Program-made: the position numbers and the translations under genes
Notes under the pieces: model-generated
What the model was told of the DNA's origin: nothing
The model's database searches: none
The model's input: only the letters and a program-made list of their open reading frames with translations
Assembly: GCF_008017825.1 (NCBI RefSeq)
Contig: NZ_VRLS01000012.1
Span: forward strand, 434,001-498,000
Direction: 5' to 3'
Origin: Mesonia sp008017825
GTDB lineage: Bacteria > Bacteroidota > Bacteroidia > Flavobacteriales > Flavobacteriaceae
Length of the DNA: 64,000 bases
Shown here: positions 52,108 to 60,946 of the stretch, piece after piece
Layout of the letters: the number at the start of each line of letters is the position of its first letter
Position numbering within the stretch: position 1 is the first letter of the stretch

Positions 52108-52581
52108 ATGTACGCAATTGTAGAGATAGCAGGGCAGCAATTTAAAGTTGCAAAAGACCAAAAGGTTTTTGTTCACCGTTTAGCAGGAGAAGAAGGAGAT
52201 TCAGTTTCTTTCGATAAAGTTCTTTTAGCTGGTAACGGAAATGACATTACTTTAGGCGCCCCGGCTATAAAAGGAGCTCTTGTTGGAGCTAAGATTACAC
52301 GTCACCTTAAAGGAGATAAAGTAATCGTATTTAAAAAGAAAAGACGTAAAGGTTACCGTGTAAAAAATGGTCACCGTCAATCTTTAACTGAAATCGTTAT
52401 TGAAGATATTTCTTTTGATGGAGCTAGTAAAAAAGCTACTAAAAAGAACGAATCTAGTAAAGATGAATCTCAAGACTTAAACAAGCACACTGTTGCTGAA
52501 TTAAGAGAGATGGCTAAAGATAAAGGAGTAGAGGGTTATTCTTCTATGAAAAAAGCAGAACTAGTTGAAGCTTTAAGTTAA
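52108..52581 (+). CDS. rplU: 50S ribosomal protein L21 with C-terminal extension
   Basis: A 157-residue protein. Residues 1-103 are ordinary L21 (MYAIVEIAGQQFKVAKDQ, FKKKRRKGYRVKNGHRQ). The last 50 residues are an added Lys/Ser-rich linker and a small helical module LNKHTVAELREMAKDKGVEG...KKAELVEAL, which resembles the Rho N-terminal/SAP-type fold. It is 30 bases upstream of rpmA. Confidence 0.97.
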   Translation: MYAIVEIAGQQFKVAKDQKVFVHRLAGEEGDSVSFDKVLLAGNGNDITLGAPAIKGALVGAKITRHLKGDKVIVFKKKRRKGYRVKNGHRQSLTEIVIEDISFDGASKKATKKNESSKDESQDLNKHTVAELREMAKDKGVEGYSSMKKAELVEALS

Positions 52582-52610
52582 TTATTAATTTACGAAAAAC
52601 CTAAAATAAG

Positions 52611-52871
52611 ATGGCTCACAAAAAAGGAGTTGGTAGTTCTAAAAACGGTAGAGAATCAGAATCGAAACGTTTAGGCGTTAAGATTTTTGGTGGTCAAGCT
52701 GCCATTGCAGGAAATATCATCGTAAGACAAAGAGGTACTGCGCACAATCCTGGTGAAAATGTGTATGCAGGAAAAGATCACACTTTACATGCTAAAGTTG
52801 ACGGTCTAGTAAAATTTACGAAAAAAGGAAATAACAAATCATACGTTTCTATTGAACCGTTTGAGGCTTAG
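52611..52871 (+). CDS. rpmA: 50S ribosomal protein L27
   Basis: An 86-residue ribosomal protein with the N-terminus MAHKKGVGSSKNGRESESK that reaches the peptidyl-transferase centre, and the RQRGTAHNPGENV core. There is no N-terminal leader to be cleaved. A strong terminator follows. Confidence 0.98.
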   Translation: MAHKKGVGSSKNGRESESKRLGVKIFGGQAAIAGNIIVRQRGTAHNPGENVYAGKDHTLHAKVDGLVKFTKKGNNKSYVSIEPFEA

Positions 52872-52887
52872 TATTTTCTTCTGAAAA

Positions 52888-52926
52888 TAAAAAACCCTTC
52901 AGTTTTATAACTGAAGGGTTTTTTTA
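52888..52926 (+). terminator. Terminator of rplU-rpmA
   Basis: CCCTTCAGTT pairs with AACTGAAGGG around TTAT, flanked by A and T runs. Confidence 0.9.
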
Positions 52927-52938
52927 TATCTCAAACTA

Positions 52939-52975
52939 AAAAAAGCCTCTCAAATATATTGAGAGGCTTTTTCTT
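52939..52975 (-). terminator. Terminator of ahcY
   Basis: AAAAAGCCTCTCAA pairs with TTGAGAGGCTTTTT around ATATA, placed between the L27 terminator and the ahcY stop. T runs occur on both strands, so it may back up the L27 terminator too. Confidence 0.88.
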
Positions 52976-52991
52976 TTAGTGCTAAGGAAAT

Positions 52992-54308
52992 TTAATACCT
53001 GTAATATTCAGGTTTAAATGGTCCTTTTACTTCTACACCAATATATTCTGCTTGTTCTTGAGATAAATCTGTAAGTTCTACTCCAATACGTTCTAAGTGT
53101 AATTTAGCTACCTTTTCATCTAAATGTTTAGGTAACATATAAACTTCATTTTTGTACTGATCGGTATTTTTCCAAAGCTCAATTTGCGCTAGAGTTTGGT
53201 TGGTAAATGAATTACTCATTACAAAACTAGGGTGACCTGTAGCACAACCTAGGTTTACTAACCTTCCTTCTGCAAGTAGAATAATATCTTTTCCGTTAAC
53301 GGTATATTTATCAACTTGAGGTTTAATTTCGTCTTTAGTATCACCAAAATTGTCATTTAACCAAGCGACAGCAATTTCATTATCAAAATGGCCAATATTA
53401 CAAACGATGGTTTTGTCTTTCATCGCTTCAAAATGTTCACCTCTTACAATGTCTTTATTTCCAGTAGTGGTAATAACGATATCGGCTTTAGGTAAAACAG
53501 TTTCTAATTTTTTAACTTCAAATCCGTCCATTGCAGCTTGTAAAGCACAAATAGGATCAATTTCGGTAACCGTTACAATAGATCCAGCTCCTTTAAAAGA
53601 AGCGGCAGTTCCTTTACCAACATCTCCGTATCCACAAACAACTACACGTTTTCCAGCAAGCATAACATCGGTAGCACGACGAATAGCATCTACAGCACTT
53701 TCACGACATCCATACTTGTTATCAAATTTAGATTTAGTAACAGAATCGTTTACATTAATAGCTGGCATAGGAAGCGTCCCGTTTTTCATTCGCTCATATA
53801 AACGGTGAACTCCAGTAGTAGTTTCTTCAGAAAGACCTTTAATATCTTTTGCCAATTCCGGGTAACGGTCTAACACCATATTGGTTAAATCTCCACCATC
53901 ATCTAAAATCATATTTAATGGCTTACGATCTTCTCCAAAAAATAATGTTTGTTCAATACACCAGTCGAATTCCTCTTCTGTCATCCCTTTCCAAGCATAA
54001 ACAGCAACACCGCTATCTGCAATGGCAGCAGCAGCTTGATCTTGTGTAGAGAAGATGTTACAAGAACTCCAAGTTACTTCTGCTCCTAAAGCGGTGAGCG
54101 TTTCAATTAAAACTGCAGTCTGTATAGTCATATGTAAACACCCAGCAATTCTAGCTCCCTTTAAAGGTTGCTCATCTTTATATTCTTCACGTAAAGACAT
54201 TAATCCTGGCATTTCTGCTTCAGCAAGCTCTATTTCTTTTCTACCCCAAGCAGCTAAAGAAATATCTTTAACTTTATGTGGTGTGTATGTTATTGTTTTC
54301 GTACTCAT
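52992..54308 (-). CDS. ahcY: Adenosylhomocysteinase
   Basis: A 438-residue NAD-dependent enzyme splitting S-adenosylhomocysteine to adenosine and homocysteine. The N-terminal LAAWGRKEIELAEAEMPGL, catalytic NVNDSVTKSKFDNKYGCRES, and the Rossmann motif VVVCGYGDVGKG are present; the C-terminus GPFKPEYYRY is typical. I chose the ATG at 54308 (MSTKTITY); a start at 54353 would extend through the promoter region. Confidence 0.98.
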   Translation of the reverse strand: MSTKTITYTPHKVKDISLAAWGRKEIELAEAEMPGLMSLREEYKDEQPLKGARIAGCLHMTIQTAVLIETLTALGAEVTWSSCNIFSTQDQAAAAIADSGVAVYAWKGMTEEEFDWCIEQTLFFGEDRKPLNMILDDGGDLTNMVLDRYPELAKDIKGLSEETTTGVHRLYERMKNGTLPMPAINVNDSVTKSKFDNKYGCRESAVDAIRRATDVMLAGKRVVVCGYGDVGKGTAASFKGAGSIVTVTEIDPICALQAAMDGFEVKKLETVLPKADIVITTTGNKDIVRGEHFEAMKDKTIVCNIGHFDNEIAVAWLNDNFGDTKDEIKPQVDKYTVNGKDIILLAEGRLVNLGCATGHPSFVMSNSFTNQTLAQIELWKNTDQYKNEVYMLPKHLDEKVAKLHLERIGVELTDLSQEQAEYIGVEVKGPFKPEYYRY

Positions 54309-54350
54309 ATTCTTATATTTGTTATTAAGCAATTTTATGCCACAAAAATA
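54293..54350. promoter_or_regulatory. Face-to-face promoters of ahcY and the phosphopantetheinyl transferase
   Basis: Plus strand: TTG (54293-54295), 18 bases, TATATTTG (54314-54321), driving the gene at 54371. Minus strand: TATTTTTG reading leftward from 54350 to 54343, driving ahcY. The plus promoter lies to the left of the minus one, partly inside ahcY, so the polymerases run towards each other before separating. Confidence 0.55.
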
Positions 54351-54370
54351 CATAATATCTACTTAAATTC

Positions 54371-55000
54371 ATGGCTCTTTACAAAACAATAACAGTTGAC
54401 GAAGGTACTAAAGTTCTCATTTGGAAGATAGAAGAAAGTTTTGAATGGCTTTGTGATGGAATCCAATTGACTTCGCATTGCCAAAATCGAGTAGATAGCA
54501 TGAAAAGTGACCTCCATCGAAGAGGCTTTATGAGTATTAGACATCTGTTAGCTGAGGAGGGTTATGTAGATGAGGATTTATTTTATGATGATAATGGTAA
54601 ACCACACCTTAAGGATGGTAAACATATTTCAATTACACATTCTTTTACGTTTTCTGGAATAATCATTAGCGATAAACCAATAGGTATTGATATAGAGAAA
54701 CAGCGTGAGAAAATCATGAAAATCGCTCATAAGTTTACACCACTTAAAGAATACCATACCTTAGCAAATGATGAAGCTATAATAAGAAAACTGACTATTG
54801 TTTGGGGTGCCAAAGAATCTATATATAAGTATATGAGTATTCCGGGATTGTTATTTTTACACCATATCTACGTAGAAGATTTTGATTTTGATATGATGAC
54901 AACTACCGCAAATGTAAATTACCAAGGAAAGGAAGAGAAATTCAACATTCACTATTTAGAGTTTGAAGGTTTTACTTGCGCTTACGCTCTACCCAAATAA
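54371..55000 (+). CDS. 4'-phosphopantetheinyl transferase superfamily protein
   Basis: A 209-residue transferase that loads the phosphopantetheine arm onto carrier proteins. Hallmarks: ISITHSFTFSG, the Mg-binding GIDIEKQ, and WGAKESIYKYM. Sfp-like in layout. It is divergent from ahcY and followed by GGGP synthase after 11 bases. Confidence 0.92.
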   Translation: MALYKTITVDEGTKVLIWKIEESFEWLCDGIQLTSHCQNRVDSMKSDLHRRGFMSIRHLLAEEGYVDEDLFYDDNGKPHLKDGKHISITHSFTFSGIIISDKPIGIDIEKQREKIMKIAHKFTPLKEYHTLANDEAIIRKLTIVWGAKESIYKYMSIPGLLFLHHIYVEDFDFDMMTTTANVNYQGKEEKFNIHYLEFEGFTCAYALPK

Positions 55001-55011
55001 ATTTGGTTCTT

Positions 55012-55761
55012 ATGAGTTTAGCTTCAGGCATTTTGTATCAAGAAATCTTAGATACACCACGTAATTTCGCCATTCTTATTGACCCGGATAAAGTTGAAGT
55101 AAATGAAGTACATAGGTTAGTAAAAAACCTCCCTTCAGTAACCACACATCTTTTGGTGGGAGGAAGTACCGTAGAGAGAGGTAAATGCGAGGCTATTGTA
55201 AAAGCATTAAAAGTTTATACAAAAATTCCTATTGTATTATTTCCTGGAGATTATACCCAAGTCACTCCTGAAGCGCAAGCCATCCTATTTTTGAGTTTAG
55301 TCTCTGGAGAAAACCCCGAATATTTAATCGGTCAGCAAGTTAAATCCGCGAAAGCGATTAAGGGAAGCAAGTTAGAAGTAATTTCTACAGCTTATTTACT
55401 TATCGATGGAGGAAAAGAAACAGCTGTACAGCGGGTAAGTCAAACAAGTCCTATGTCACAATTAGATATAGATAAAATTGTATCTACCTGCTTGGCGAGT
55501 GAGTTAGCTGGAAAGAAAATCATTTATTTAGAAGCCGGAAGCGGAGCTCTTTTTTCGGTTAAACCGGAAATAATTAAAGCCGTTAAAAAGGAAGTGAGTA
55601 TTCCTATTATTGTGGGAGGAGGCTTAAGAACAGAATCTCAAATAGAAATGTGTTATGAGGCTGGTGCCAATATGGTAGTGGTAGGAACTGCATTTGAAGA
55701 GCAAATGAAAAATATGGTTGATGTCACTTCAAGGAGCGTTACTAATCTCGCTAATTCTTAA
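55012..55761 (+). CDS. Geranylgeranylglyceryl/heptaprenylglyceryl phosphate synthase
   Basis: A 249-residue TIM-barrel prenyltransferase joining a polyprenyl diphosphate to glycerol-1-phosphate. Typical stretches: FAILIDPDKVE, LLVGGSTVERGKCEAIVKAL, VLFPGDYTQVT, YLEAGSGA and the phosphate-binding GGGLRTESQI. Start at 55012 (MSLASGILYQEI); earlier codons overlap the previous gene. Bacteroidota are known to carry this otherwise archaeal-type enzyme. The lipid product here is unknown. Confidence 0.94.
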   Translation: MSLASGILYQEILDTPRNFAILIDPDKVEVNEVHRLVKNLPSVTTHLLVGGSTVERGKCEAIVKALKVYTKIPIVLFPGDYTQVTPEAQAILFLSLVSGENPEYLIGQQVKSAKAIKGSKLEVISTAYLLIDGGKETAVQRVSQTSPMSQLDIDKIVSTCLASELAGKKIIYLEAGSGALFSVKPEIIKAVKKEVSIPIIVGGGLRTESQIEMCYEAGANMVVVGTAFEEQMKNMVDVTSRSVTNLANS

Positions 55762-55829
55762 TCAATAGAAAAAAGAAAACTTATTTTAAAAAGTAATTAA
55801 TGGATGATTAAAAATATTAAAAACTACTA

Positions 55830-56462
55830 ATGAGTACCATTTTTGATTGGCTTTTTTCGCAATATGAAGGGATAGATATACATCTCATCGTTTTAGAACT
55901 GTTTGGAGTTTTTTTTGGAGTACTAAGTGTTTTATATTCTAAAAACAATAAAATTCTAGTATACCCAACAGGGATCATAAGTACCTTGTTATATGTCTAC
56001 ATTCTATATGTATATGGATTATTGGGGGATATGCTTATAAATGTGTACTATTTTACTATGAGTGTGTATGGGTGGTATATTTGGACTAGAAAAACAGATG
56101 GCACACACGTGACTCCTGTCACTACAGTAACTAAAAAAGAAAATAAGATTATAGCGATCATTTTTATAGCTACCATGCTTTTTATTACATTGGTGTATGA
56201 ATTGTTTAATAAATGGCAAGGATGGTCTTCTTACGTAGATATTATTACTACGGCTTTCTTTTTTTCGGGTATGTGGCTTATGGCTAAAAAGAAAATTGAA
56301 TATTGGATTTACTTAATGATAGGAAATATTATTTCGGTTCCGCTTTACTTTTATAAGGGACTAACATTTAGTGCATTTTTATATATTTTCTTAATTATTG
56401 TTGCCATTATTGGGTTCTATTCTTGGAAAAAACTTTTATATAAAAAAGTCGTTACCATTTAA
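55830..56462 (+). CDS. pnuC: Nicotinamide riboside transporter PnuC family
   Basis: A 210-residue membrane protein with seven to eight helices and the PnuC pattern ELFGVFFGVLSVLYSKNNKILVYP and MSVYGWYIWTRK. PnuC and the related thiamine transporter PnuT have the same fold. No TPP element precedes this copy, so nicotinamide riboside is the more likely substrate. Confidence 0.9.
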   Translation: MSTIFDWLFSQYEGIDIHLIVLELFGVFFGVLSVLYSKNNKILVYPTGIISTLLYVYILYVYGLLGDMLINVYYFTMSVYGWYIWTRKTDGTHVTPVTTVTKKENKIIAIIFIATMLFITLVYELFNKWQGWSSYVDIITTAFFFSGMWLMAKKKIEYWIYLMIGNIISVPLYFYKGLTFSAFLYIFLIIVAIIGFYSWKKLLYKKVVTI

Positions 56463-56510
56463 AATATATTCAAAGTAGAGAAGGTTTTTAACCTAGATTA
56501 AACGCGATAC

Positions 56511-56538
56511 TTGAAAATCATAAAATAATTTATATTTG
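56511..56538 (+). promoter_or_regulatory. Full Bacteroidota promoter for the DUF4301-arfB pair
   Basis: TTG (56511-56513), a 17-base spacer and TATATTTG (56531-56538), about 86 bases of leader before the ATG at 56630. Confidence 0.65.
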
Positions 56539-56629
56539 CTTGTCTTTATAGAAAAGTGCCTTATCACAAAATCTATAAAAGATTGGAACGGATAGAAATT
56601 TCATAAGAAGAAAAATTTAGCAGAGGAAT

Positions 56630-58138
56630 ATGAAAGATATTAGTTGGAGTAAAGAAGATTTTTTGCAGATAGAAGCAAAAGGGATAAATGAAGAACAGTT
56701 AGAACTACAATTAAAGCAATTTGTAGAAGGAATCCCTTATGAAAATTTAATAGCACCAGCAAGTATAGATAATGGTATTGTTAAACTCGAGAAAGATCAG
56801 AAAAAAAACTGGATAGAGAAATTTGAAAATTCTTTTGCAAAGAAATTGAAATTTGTTCCTGCAAGTGGAGCTGCAACTCGCATGTTTAAAAATCTATTTT
56901 TCTTTTTAGAGCAATTTGATCACGATGAGGAATCTCTAGAAGATTTTGTAAAGAGAACCGATAAAAAGGAGCTTAGAAAGTTTTTTCAGCAAGTAAAAAA
57001 CCTGCCATTTTATGAAGAAGTGATAAACAGTCAGTATTTTAAAAATAATTTGACCTTAGAAGGTTTTGAAACTGCATTTTTAAAAGCCCTTTTAAGTGAA
57101 GAAAGTTTGGGTTATGGCAATTACCCTAAAGGATTAATCCCATTTCATAATTATAAGGACGAGATTTTGACCGCTTTTGAAATGCATTTCTTAGAAGCTG
57201 TAAATTATGCTAAAGATAAAAATGTAGCTCAATTGCACTTTACAGTGTCCGAAAAACATATTGAGAAATTTAAGAGGACACAATCACAGATAGAAGAAAA
57301 ATATAAAGACAGCTCTTTTGTTGTTGATTATTCATTTCAATTGGCTACAACCGATACTCTGGCAGTAGATAACGATAATCAGCCTTTTAGGGAAAAAAAT
57401 GGTGAATTGTTATTTAGACCAGGCGGCCATGGGGCTTTGATTGAAAATTTAAATAATGTAGATGCCGATATTATCTTTATAAAAAATATAGATAATGTTT
57501 GTGTGCACGAATTTTTAAATGAGATTGTAGATTACAAAAAAGCCCTTGGCGGAAGTTTACTAGAAATTCAAGAAAAAGTTTTTGAAACTTTAGAAAATCT
57601 AGATAAAGAAAAACCTGAAGCTATTAACGATGCTCAAAAGTTGCTGTCTCATTGTTTTCATCAAACTGCTAAAATTGAAGACTTTACGGAAGCTAAAGCG
57701 TTATTAAACAAGCCTATTCGTGTATGCGGTATGGTTAAAAATGAAGGAGCGCCTGGAGGAGGTCCTTTTTGGGTAAATGACATAGAAGGTAAAGCATCTT
57801 TGCAAATTGTAGAAAGTGCTCAAATTGATATGAGTAAGGAAGATCAAAAAGAAATTGTATCTAAATCTTCTCATTTTAATCCCGTAGATTTAGTTTGCGG
57901 AGTTAAAAATTATAAAGGGGAGAAGTTTAATTTACTAGACTTTGTAGACCCTGCTAAAGGATTTATATCAGAGAAATCTAAAAATGGAAAGACTCTAAAA
58001 GCTTTAGAACTTCCTGGTTTATGGAATGGAGCTATGGCCAATTGGAATACCATTTTCATAGAAGTTCCTTTAGTAACATTTAATCCTGTAAAATCTGTAG
58101 TTGATTTATTAAAGCCTTCACATCAACCCAATACTTAA
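56630..58138 (+). CDS. DUF4301 family protein
   Basis: A 502-residue cytoplasmic protein matching the Bacteroidota DUF4301 family. Motifs ASGAATRMFKNLFFFLEQF (near residue 80) and FRPGGHGALIENLNNVDADIIFIKNIDN (near 262-290) recall the sugar-nucleotide pyrophosphorylase fold, so a nucleotidyltransferase-type activity is possible. No experiment is known to me. One base separates it from arfB, so the two are probably co-transcribed. Confidence 0.9.
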   Translation: MKDISWSKEDFLQIEAKGINEEQLELQLKQFVEGIPYENLIAPASIDNGIVKLEKDQKKNWIEKFENSFAKKLKFVPASGAATRMFKNLFFFLEQFDHDEESLEDFVKRTDKKELRKFFQQVKNLPFYEEVINSQYFKNNLTLEGFETAFLKALLSEESLGYGNYPKGLIPFHNYKDEILTAFEMHFLEAVNYAKDKNVAQLHFTVSEKHIEKFKRTQSQIEEKYKDSSFVVDYSFQLATTDTLAVDNDNQPFREKNGELLFRPGGHGALIENLNNVDADIIFIKNIDNVCVHEFLNEIVDYKKALGGSLLEIQEKVFETLENLDKEKPEAINDAQKLLSHCFHQTAKIEDFTEAKALLNKPIRVCGMVKNEGAPGGGPFWVNDIEGKASLQIVESAQIDMSKEDQKEIVSKSSHFNPVDLVCGVKNYKGEKFNLLDFVDPAKGFISEKSKNGKTLKALELPGLWNGAMANWNTIFIEVPLVTFNPVKSVVDLLKPSHQPNT

Positions 58139-58139
58139 T

Positions 58140-58544
58140 ATGTTTTCTAAAGAAAAACTTTTAAAAGAAGCAGATTTTAAAGCAGTACTCAGTGGAGGTC
58201 CTGGTGGTCAACATGCCAATAAAACAAGTACTAAAGTAGTCTTGAGTTGGGACTTAGGTAATACTCAACTTTTTACTGCCGAAGAAAGAGAAAGACTCCA
58301 GCAAAAACTTTCTTCTAAGCTTACAAAAGATTTGATTCTTCAACTTTCATCAGATCACAGTAGAAGTCAGCATAAAAATAAGGAATTGGTGATTACTAGA
58401 TTTTTTAAATTAATTGAAAAGAGTCTTATAATTCCGCGAAAACGAAAAAAAACTAAACCAAGTAGAGCTTCTAAATTGAGAAGATTGGAGGGAAAAAAGA
58501 AGCAAGCTCAAAAAAAGGCTAATAGGCAAAAGCCTAAAATTTAA
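58140..58544 (+). CDS. arfB: Peptidyl-tRNA hydrolase ArfB (alternative ribosome rescue factor)
   Basis: A 134-residue release-factor-like protein with the GGQ loop (SGGPGGQHANKTSTKV, about residues 18-33) that frees peptides from stalled ribosomes without needing a stop codon, and the long basic C-terminal tail (PRKRKKTKPSRASKLRRLEG) that enters the empty mRNA channel. Confidence 0.95.
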   Translation: MFSKEKLLKEADFKAVLSGGPGGQHANKTSTKVVLSWDLGNTQLFTAEERERLQQKLSSKLTKDLILQLSSDHSRSQHKNKELVITRFFKLIEKSLIIPRKRKKTKPSRASKLRRLEGKKKQAQKKANRQKPKI

Positions 58545-58570
58545 ACTATTATTCTAAAAAGTGTGTAAAA

Positions 58571-58600
58571 AATCTACAGTTAACCTGTGGATTTTTTTGT
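58571..58600 (+). terminator. Terminator after arfB
   Basis: AATCTACAG pairs with CTGTGGATT (one G-U pair) around TTAAC, followed by TTTTTTT. Confidence 0.8.
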
Positions 58601-58764
58601 TTTCTACACTCGTATTTCTTCATTAAAACAGCTGGGAAATCTTTTTAAGTGTAGCGGTCTAAAGGGGATTCAAAGGTTTTTAGCATTATTTACCATTTGG
58701 TGGCATAATATTTCTATTAGGTTAATTGAATTTGATTACGAATTATTAAAAACGCCAGAAGAAG

Positions 58765-59073
58765 ATGAAAAGATTTATGATTAAAGTTTTAGTAGCAGGA
58801 GTTTTTACAATTACTACTGCTGGAGCACAGACTTTAGCAGATGGAAATTCAAATTCAACGGAAGAAAGCGTAGAAGAGTTCAAAAAAATAAATGCAACTA
58901 GTTTACCTGAAACTATAAAGAAAGATGTAAAAAATGATTTTACAAAAGCTGAAGTACAAGAAGCATATGTAAATGATAAAATGGAATATAAAATAATACT
59001 AAGATTAGAGGAAACAGAAGTTCCTAAAATTGTATTTGCTAATGCAAAAAGAGGACTACTAAATATAGAATAA
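58765..59073 (+). CDS. Small secreted protein, paralogue of the next gene (PepSY-like)
   Basis: A 102-residue protein with a signal peptide (ends near TTAGAQ) and a mature domain EEFKKINATSLPETIKKDVKNDFTKAEVQEAYVND...YKIILRLEETEVPKIVFANAKRG, which aligns along its length with the following gene. The alternating helix-strand pattern resembles a PepSY-like domain. The function is unknown. The two sit directly upstream of a response regulator. Confidence 0.78.
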   Translation: MKRFMIKVLVAGVFTITTAGAQTLADGNSNSTEESVEEFKKINATSLPETIKKDVKNDFTKAEVQEAYVNDKMEYKIILRLEETEVPKIVFANAKRGLLNIE

Positions 59074-59119
59074 AACTAACCAACCAAAAATTTAATTAAA
59101 CAACAAAAAACTATTGAAA

Positions 59120-59458
59120 ATGAAAAATTTAATGATGACAGCTGCCGCAGCAGCAATGATTTTTGCAACAGCAAACACGAATGCACAAAGTACTCAAGCA
59201 GAAAAAACTCTAGTGAAAACAGAGGTAGCGGTACAAGAGGGATTTCAAAAAATTGAAACTAGTAACGTGCCAGATACAGTAAAAGCTGCTGTACAAAAAG
59301 ATTTTGAAGGAGCGAATATTGCTGAGGCATATATTAACAAGAAAAAAGAGTTTAAGTTAGTATTAGAATCTGAGGGAGCAGAGGCAAAAACAGTCTACGC
59401 AAACGCAAAAGGTGAATGGATTAAGCCAAGCTCGAAGATGAGTAAAATGAAAAAATAG
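59120..59458 (+). CDS. Small secreted protein, PepSY-like
   Basis: A 112-residue protein: Ala-rich signal peptide (MKNLMMTAAAAAMIFATANTNAQ), then FQKIETSNVPDTVKAAVQKDFEGANIAEAYINKKKEFKLVLESEGAEAKTVYANAKGEW. It shares the pattern xVPDTVKxxVxxDFxxAxIxEAYxN with the gene upstream. A normal ATG at 59120 is preferred over a TTG two codons earlier. Periplasmic. The role is unknown. Confidence 0.8.
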   Translation: MKNLMMTAAAAAMIFATANTNAQSTQAEKTLVKTEVAVQEGFQKIETSNVPDTVKAAVQKDFEGANIAEAYINKKKEFKLVLESEGAEAKTVYANAKGEWIKPSSKMSKMKK

Positions 59459-59496
59459 TTAACTACCCCCAGTTAATTTATTTAGATTGAGATGAG

Positions 59497-59527
59497 AAAA
59501 GGGCCTTTTTAAAAAGGCCCTTTTTTT
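59497..59527 (+). terminator. Terminator after the small secreted pair
   Basis: AAAAGGGCCTTTTT pairs with AAAAAGGCCC and T run, a strong intrinsic terminator 38 bases past the stop. Confidence 0.9.
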
Positions 59528-59536
59528 ATGATAAAT

Positions 59537-59570
59537 TTGAGCGTCCCTACAAAGCTTATTAATAAATTTG
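59537..59570 (+). promoter_or_regulatory. Promoter of the response regulator
   Basis: TTG (59537-59539), a 23-base spacer and TAAATTTG (59563-59570). Transcription would begin near 59577, just before the GTG at 59585, supporting that start and excluding the ATG at 59528. A second TAAATTTG at 59532-59539 is also present. Confidence 0.6.
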
Positions 59571-59584
59571 TAAAAAATACTTTT

Positions 59585-60946
59585 GTGCATCATATTTTAA
59601 TTGTAGAAGATGATTTGGCATTTTGTAAAATGCTAGAAACCTTTTTAAAGAAAAAAGGTTACCAAGTAACGACTAGTTCTAGCAGTGAAGAGGCAATAAA
59701 GAAAATAAACTCTGAGTCTTTTCAAGTGATTCTAGCCGATGTTAGGTTGCCCGAAAAGGAAGGGACAATCTTATTAGAAACGGTAAAAGAATTACAATTA
59801 GCTACCAAAGTAATTCTAATGACAGGCTATGCTGAGGTTAGTAAAGCTGTAGAAGTCATGAAAATGGGAGCTTTTGATTATATCTCTAAGCCTATTAATC
59901 CAGAGCAGATGCTTGATTTAATTCAGAAAGCGGTTGGATCTTTATCAGAAAATGTTTCATTAAAATCTATTGAAGATCAAGAAAAACCAGTTCCTGAAAC
60001 AAAAGAAGAGTTAGAAGTTAATAGTAGTTATGTGGCAGGGGTAAGTGATGCCTCTAAAAAACTGAATGATTATATTAAGTTAGTTGGACCTACAGATATG
60101 TCGGTTCTAATTATTGGTGAAAGCGGAACAGGAAAAGAATACGTAGCAAAAAATATACACGAAAAAAGCAGACGTAAAGATGAGGTTTTTATTGCAGTAG
60201 ACTGTGGAGCTATTCCAAAAGAAATCGCATCAAGTGAATTTTTTGGGCACGTTAAAGGTTCTTTTACAGGAGCAATTAATGATAAAATCGGTCATTTTGA
60301 AGCAGCAAATAACGGAACACTTTTTTTAGATGAAATAGGAAATTTAAGTTATGACTTGCAAGTTCAATTACTTCGAGCTTTACAAGAGCGAAAAATAAAA
60401 CCGGTAGGGAGTAGTAAAGAAATAGAAGTTGATATTCGGGTGATAGCCGCTACGAATGAAGACCTAAAAAAAGCTGTAGAACTAGGAGATTTTAGACAAG
60501 ATCTTTATCATCGCCTTAATGAGTTTTCTATTCAGGTGCCAGCACTCAAACATAGAAAAGAAGACTTGCTGTTATTTGCTAATTATTTTTTAGATAAAGC
60601 CAACCGACAGTTGCAAAAAGAAAGTGTAGGCTTTTCAGAGGAAGCTTTAGAAGCTTTAAAAAATTATGATTGGCCAGGAAATCTTCGTGAATTACAAAAC
60701 AGTGTTAAACGCTCGGTATTACTATCGGAGACTAAAGTTATAGAAAAGAAAGACCTGCCAGAAAACATTGTTAATCATACTTCAACAACAACTTCTTATA
60801 AGTTATTTAAAAATCAAAATGAGGAACAATTTATTCTAGATGCCTTAGAAGAAGCTGGAGGGAATAAAAGTAAAGCTGCTAGGATTTTAGATGTAGATCG
60901 TAAAACACTTTATAATAAATTAAAGCAGTATAATATTAAGCTTTAA
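59585..60946 (+). CDS. Sigma-54-dependent response regulator (NtrC family)
   Basis: A 453-residue transcription activator. N-terminal receiver domain (HHILIVEDDLAF; phospho-Asp in VILADVRLPEKEG), AAA+ sigma-54-interaction domain (Walker A GESGTGKEY, the GAFTGA loop as GSFTGA, GTLFLDEIG), and a C-terminal Fis-type HTH (GGNKSKAARILDVDRKTLYNKLKQY). Start at the GTG 59585. Convergent with a hybrid histidine kinase whose end overlaps this stop by 3 bases. Its targets are unknown. The kinase is a likely but not certain partner. Confidence 0.94.
   Translation: MHHILIVEDDLAFCKMLETFLKKKGYQVTTSSSSEEAIKKINSESFQVILADVRLPEKEGTILLETVKELQLATKVILMTGYAEVSKAVEVMKMGAFDYISKPINPEQMLDLIQKAVGSLSENVSLKSIEDQEKPVPETKEELEVNSSYVAGVSDASKKLNDYIKLVGPTDMSVLIIGESGTGKEYVAKNIHEKSRRKDEVFIAVDCGAIPKEIASSEFFGHVKGSFTGAINDKIGHFEAANNGTLFLDEIGNLSYDLQVQLLRALQERKIKPVGSSKEIEVDIRVIAATNEDLKKAVELGDFRQDLYHRLNEFSIQVPALKHRKEDLLLFANYFLDKANRQLQKESVGFSEEALEALKNYDWPGNLRELQNSVKRSVLLSETKVIEKKDLPENIVNHTSTTTSYKLFKNQNEEQFILDALEEAGGNKSKAARILDVDRKTLYNKLKQYNIKL

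Noticed and set aside
53350..54366. Several plus-strand frames opposite ahcY
   Set aside because: All are antisense to a highly conserved enzyme and lack signals of their own.
55830..56462. PnuC copy as the thiamine transporter PnuT
   Set aside because: No TPP element precedes it, and it is 7 kb from the THI-regulated receptor on a separate transcript.
58587..58784. 65-codon plus-strand reading frame from a GTG
   Set aside because: Its start lies inside the arfB terminator and its end overlaps the next gene; the sequence has no signal or family resemblance. The last 30 codons look slightly protein-like, so a small gene is not fully excluded.
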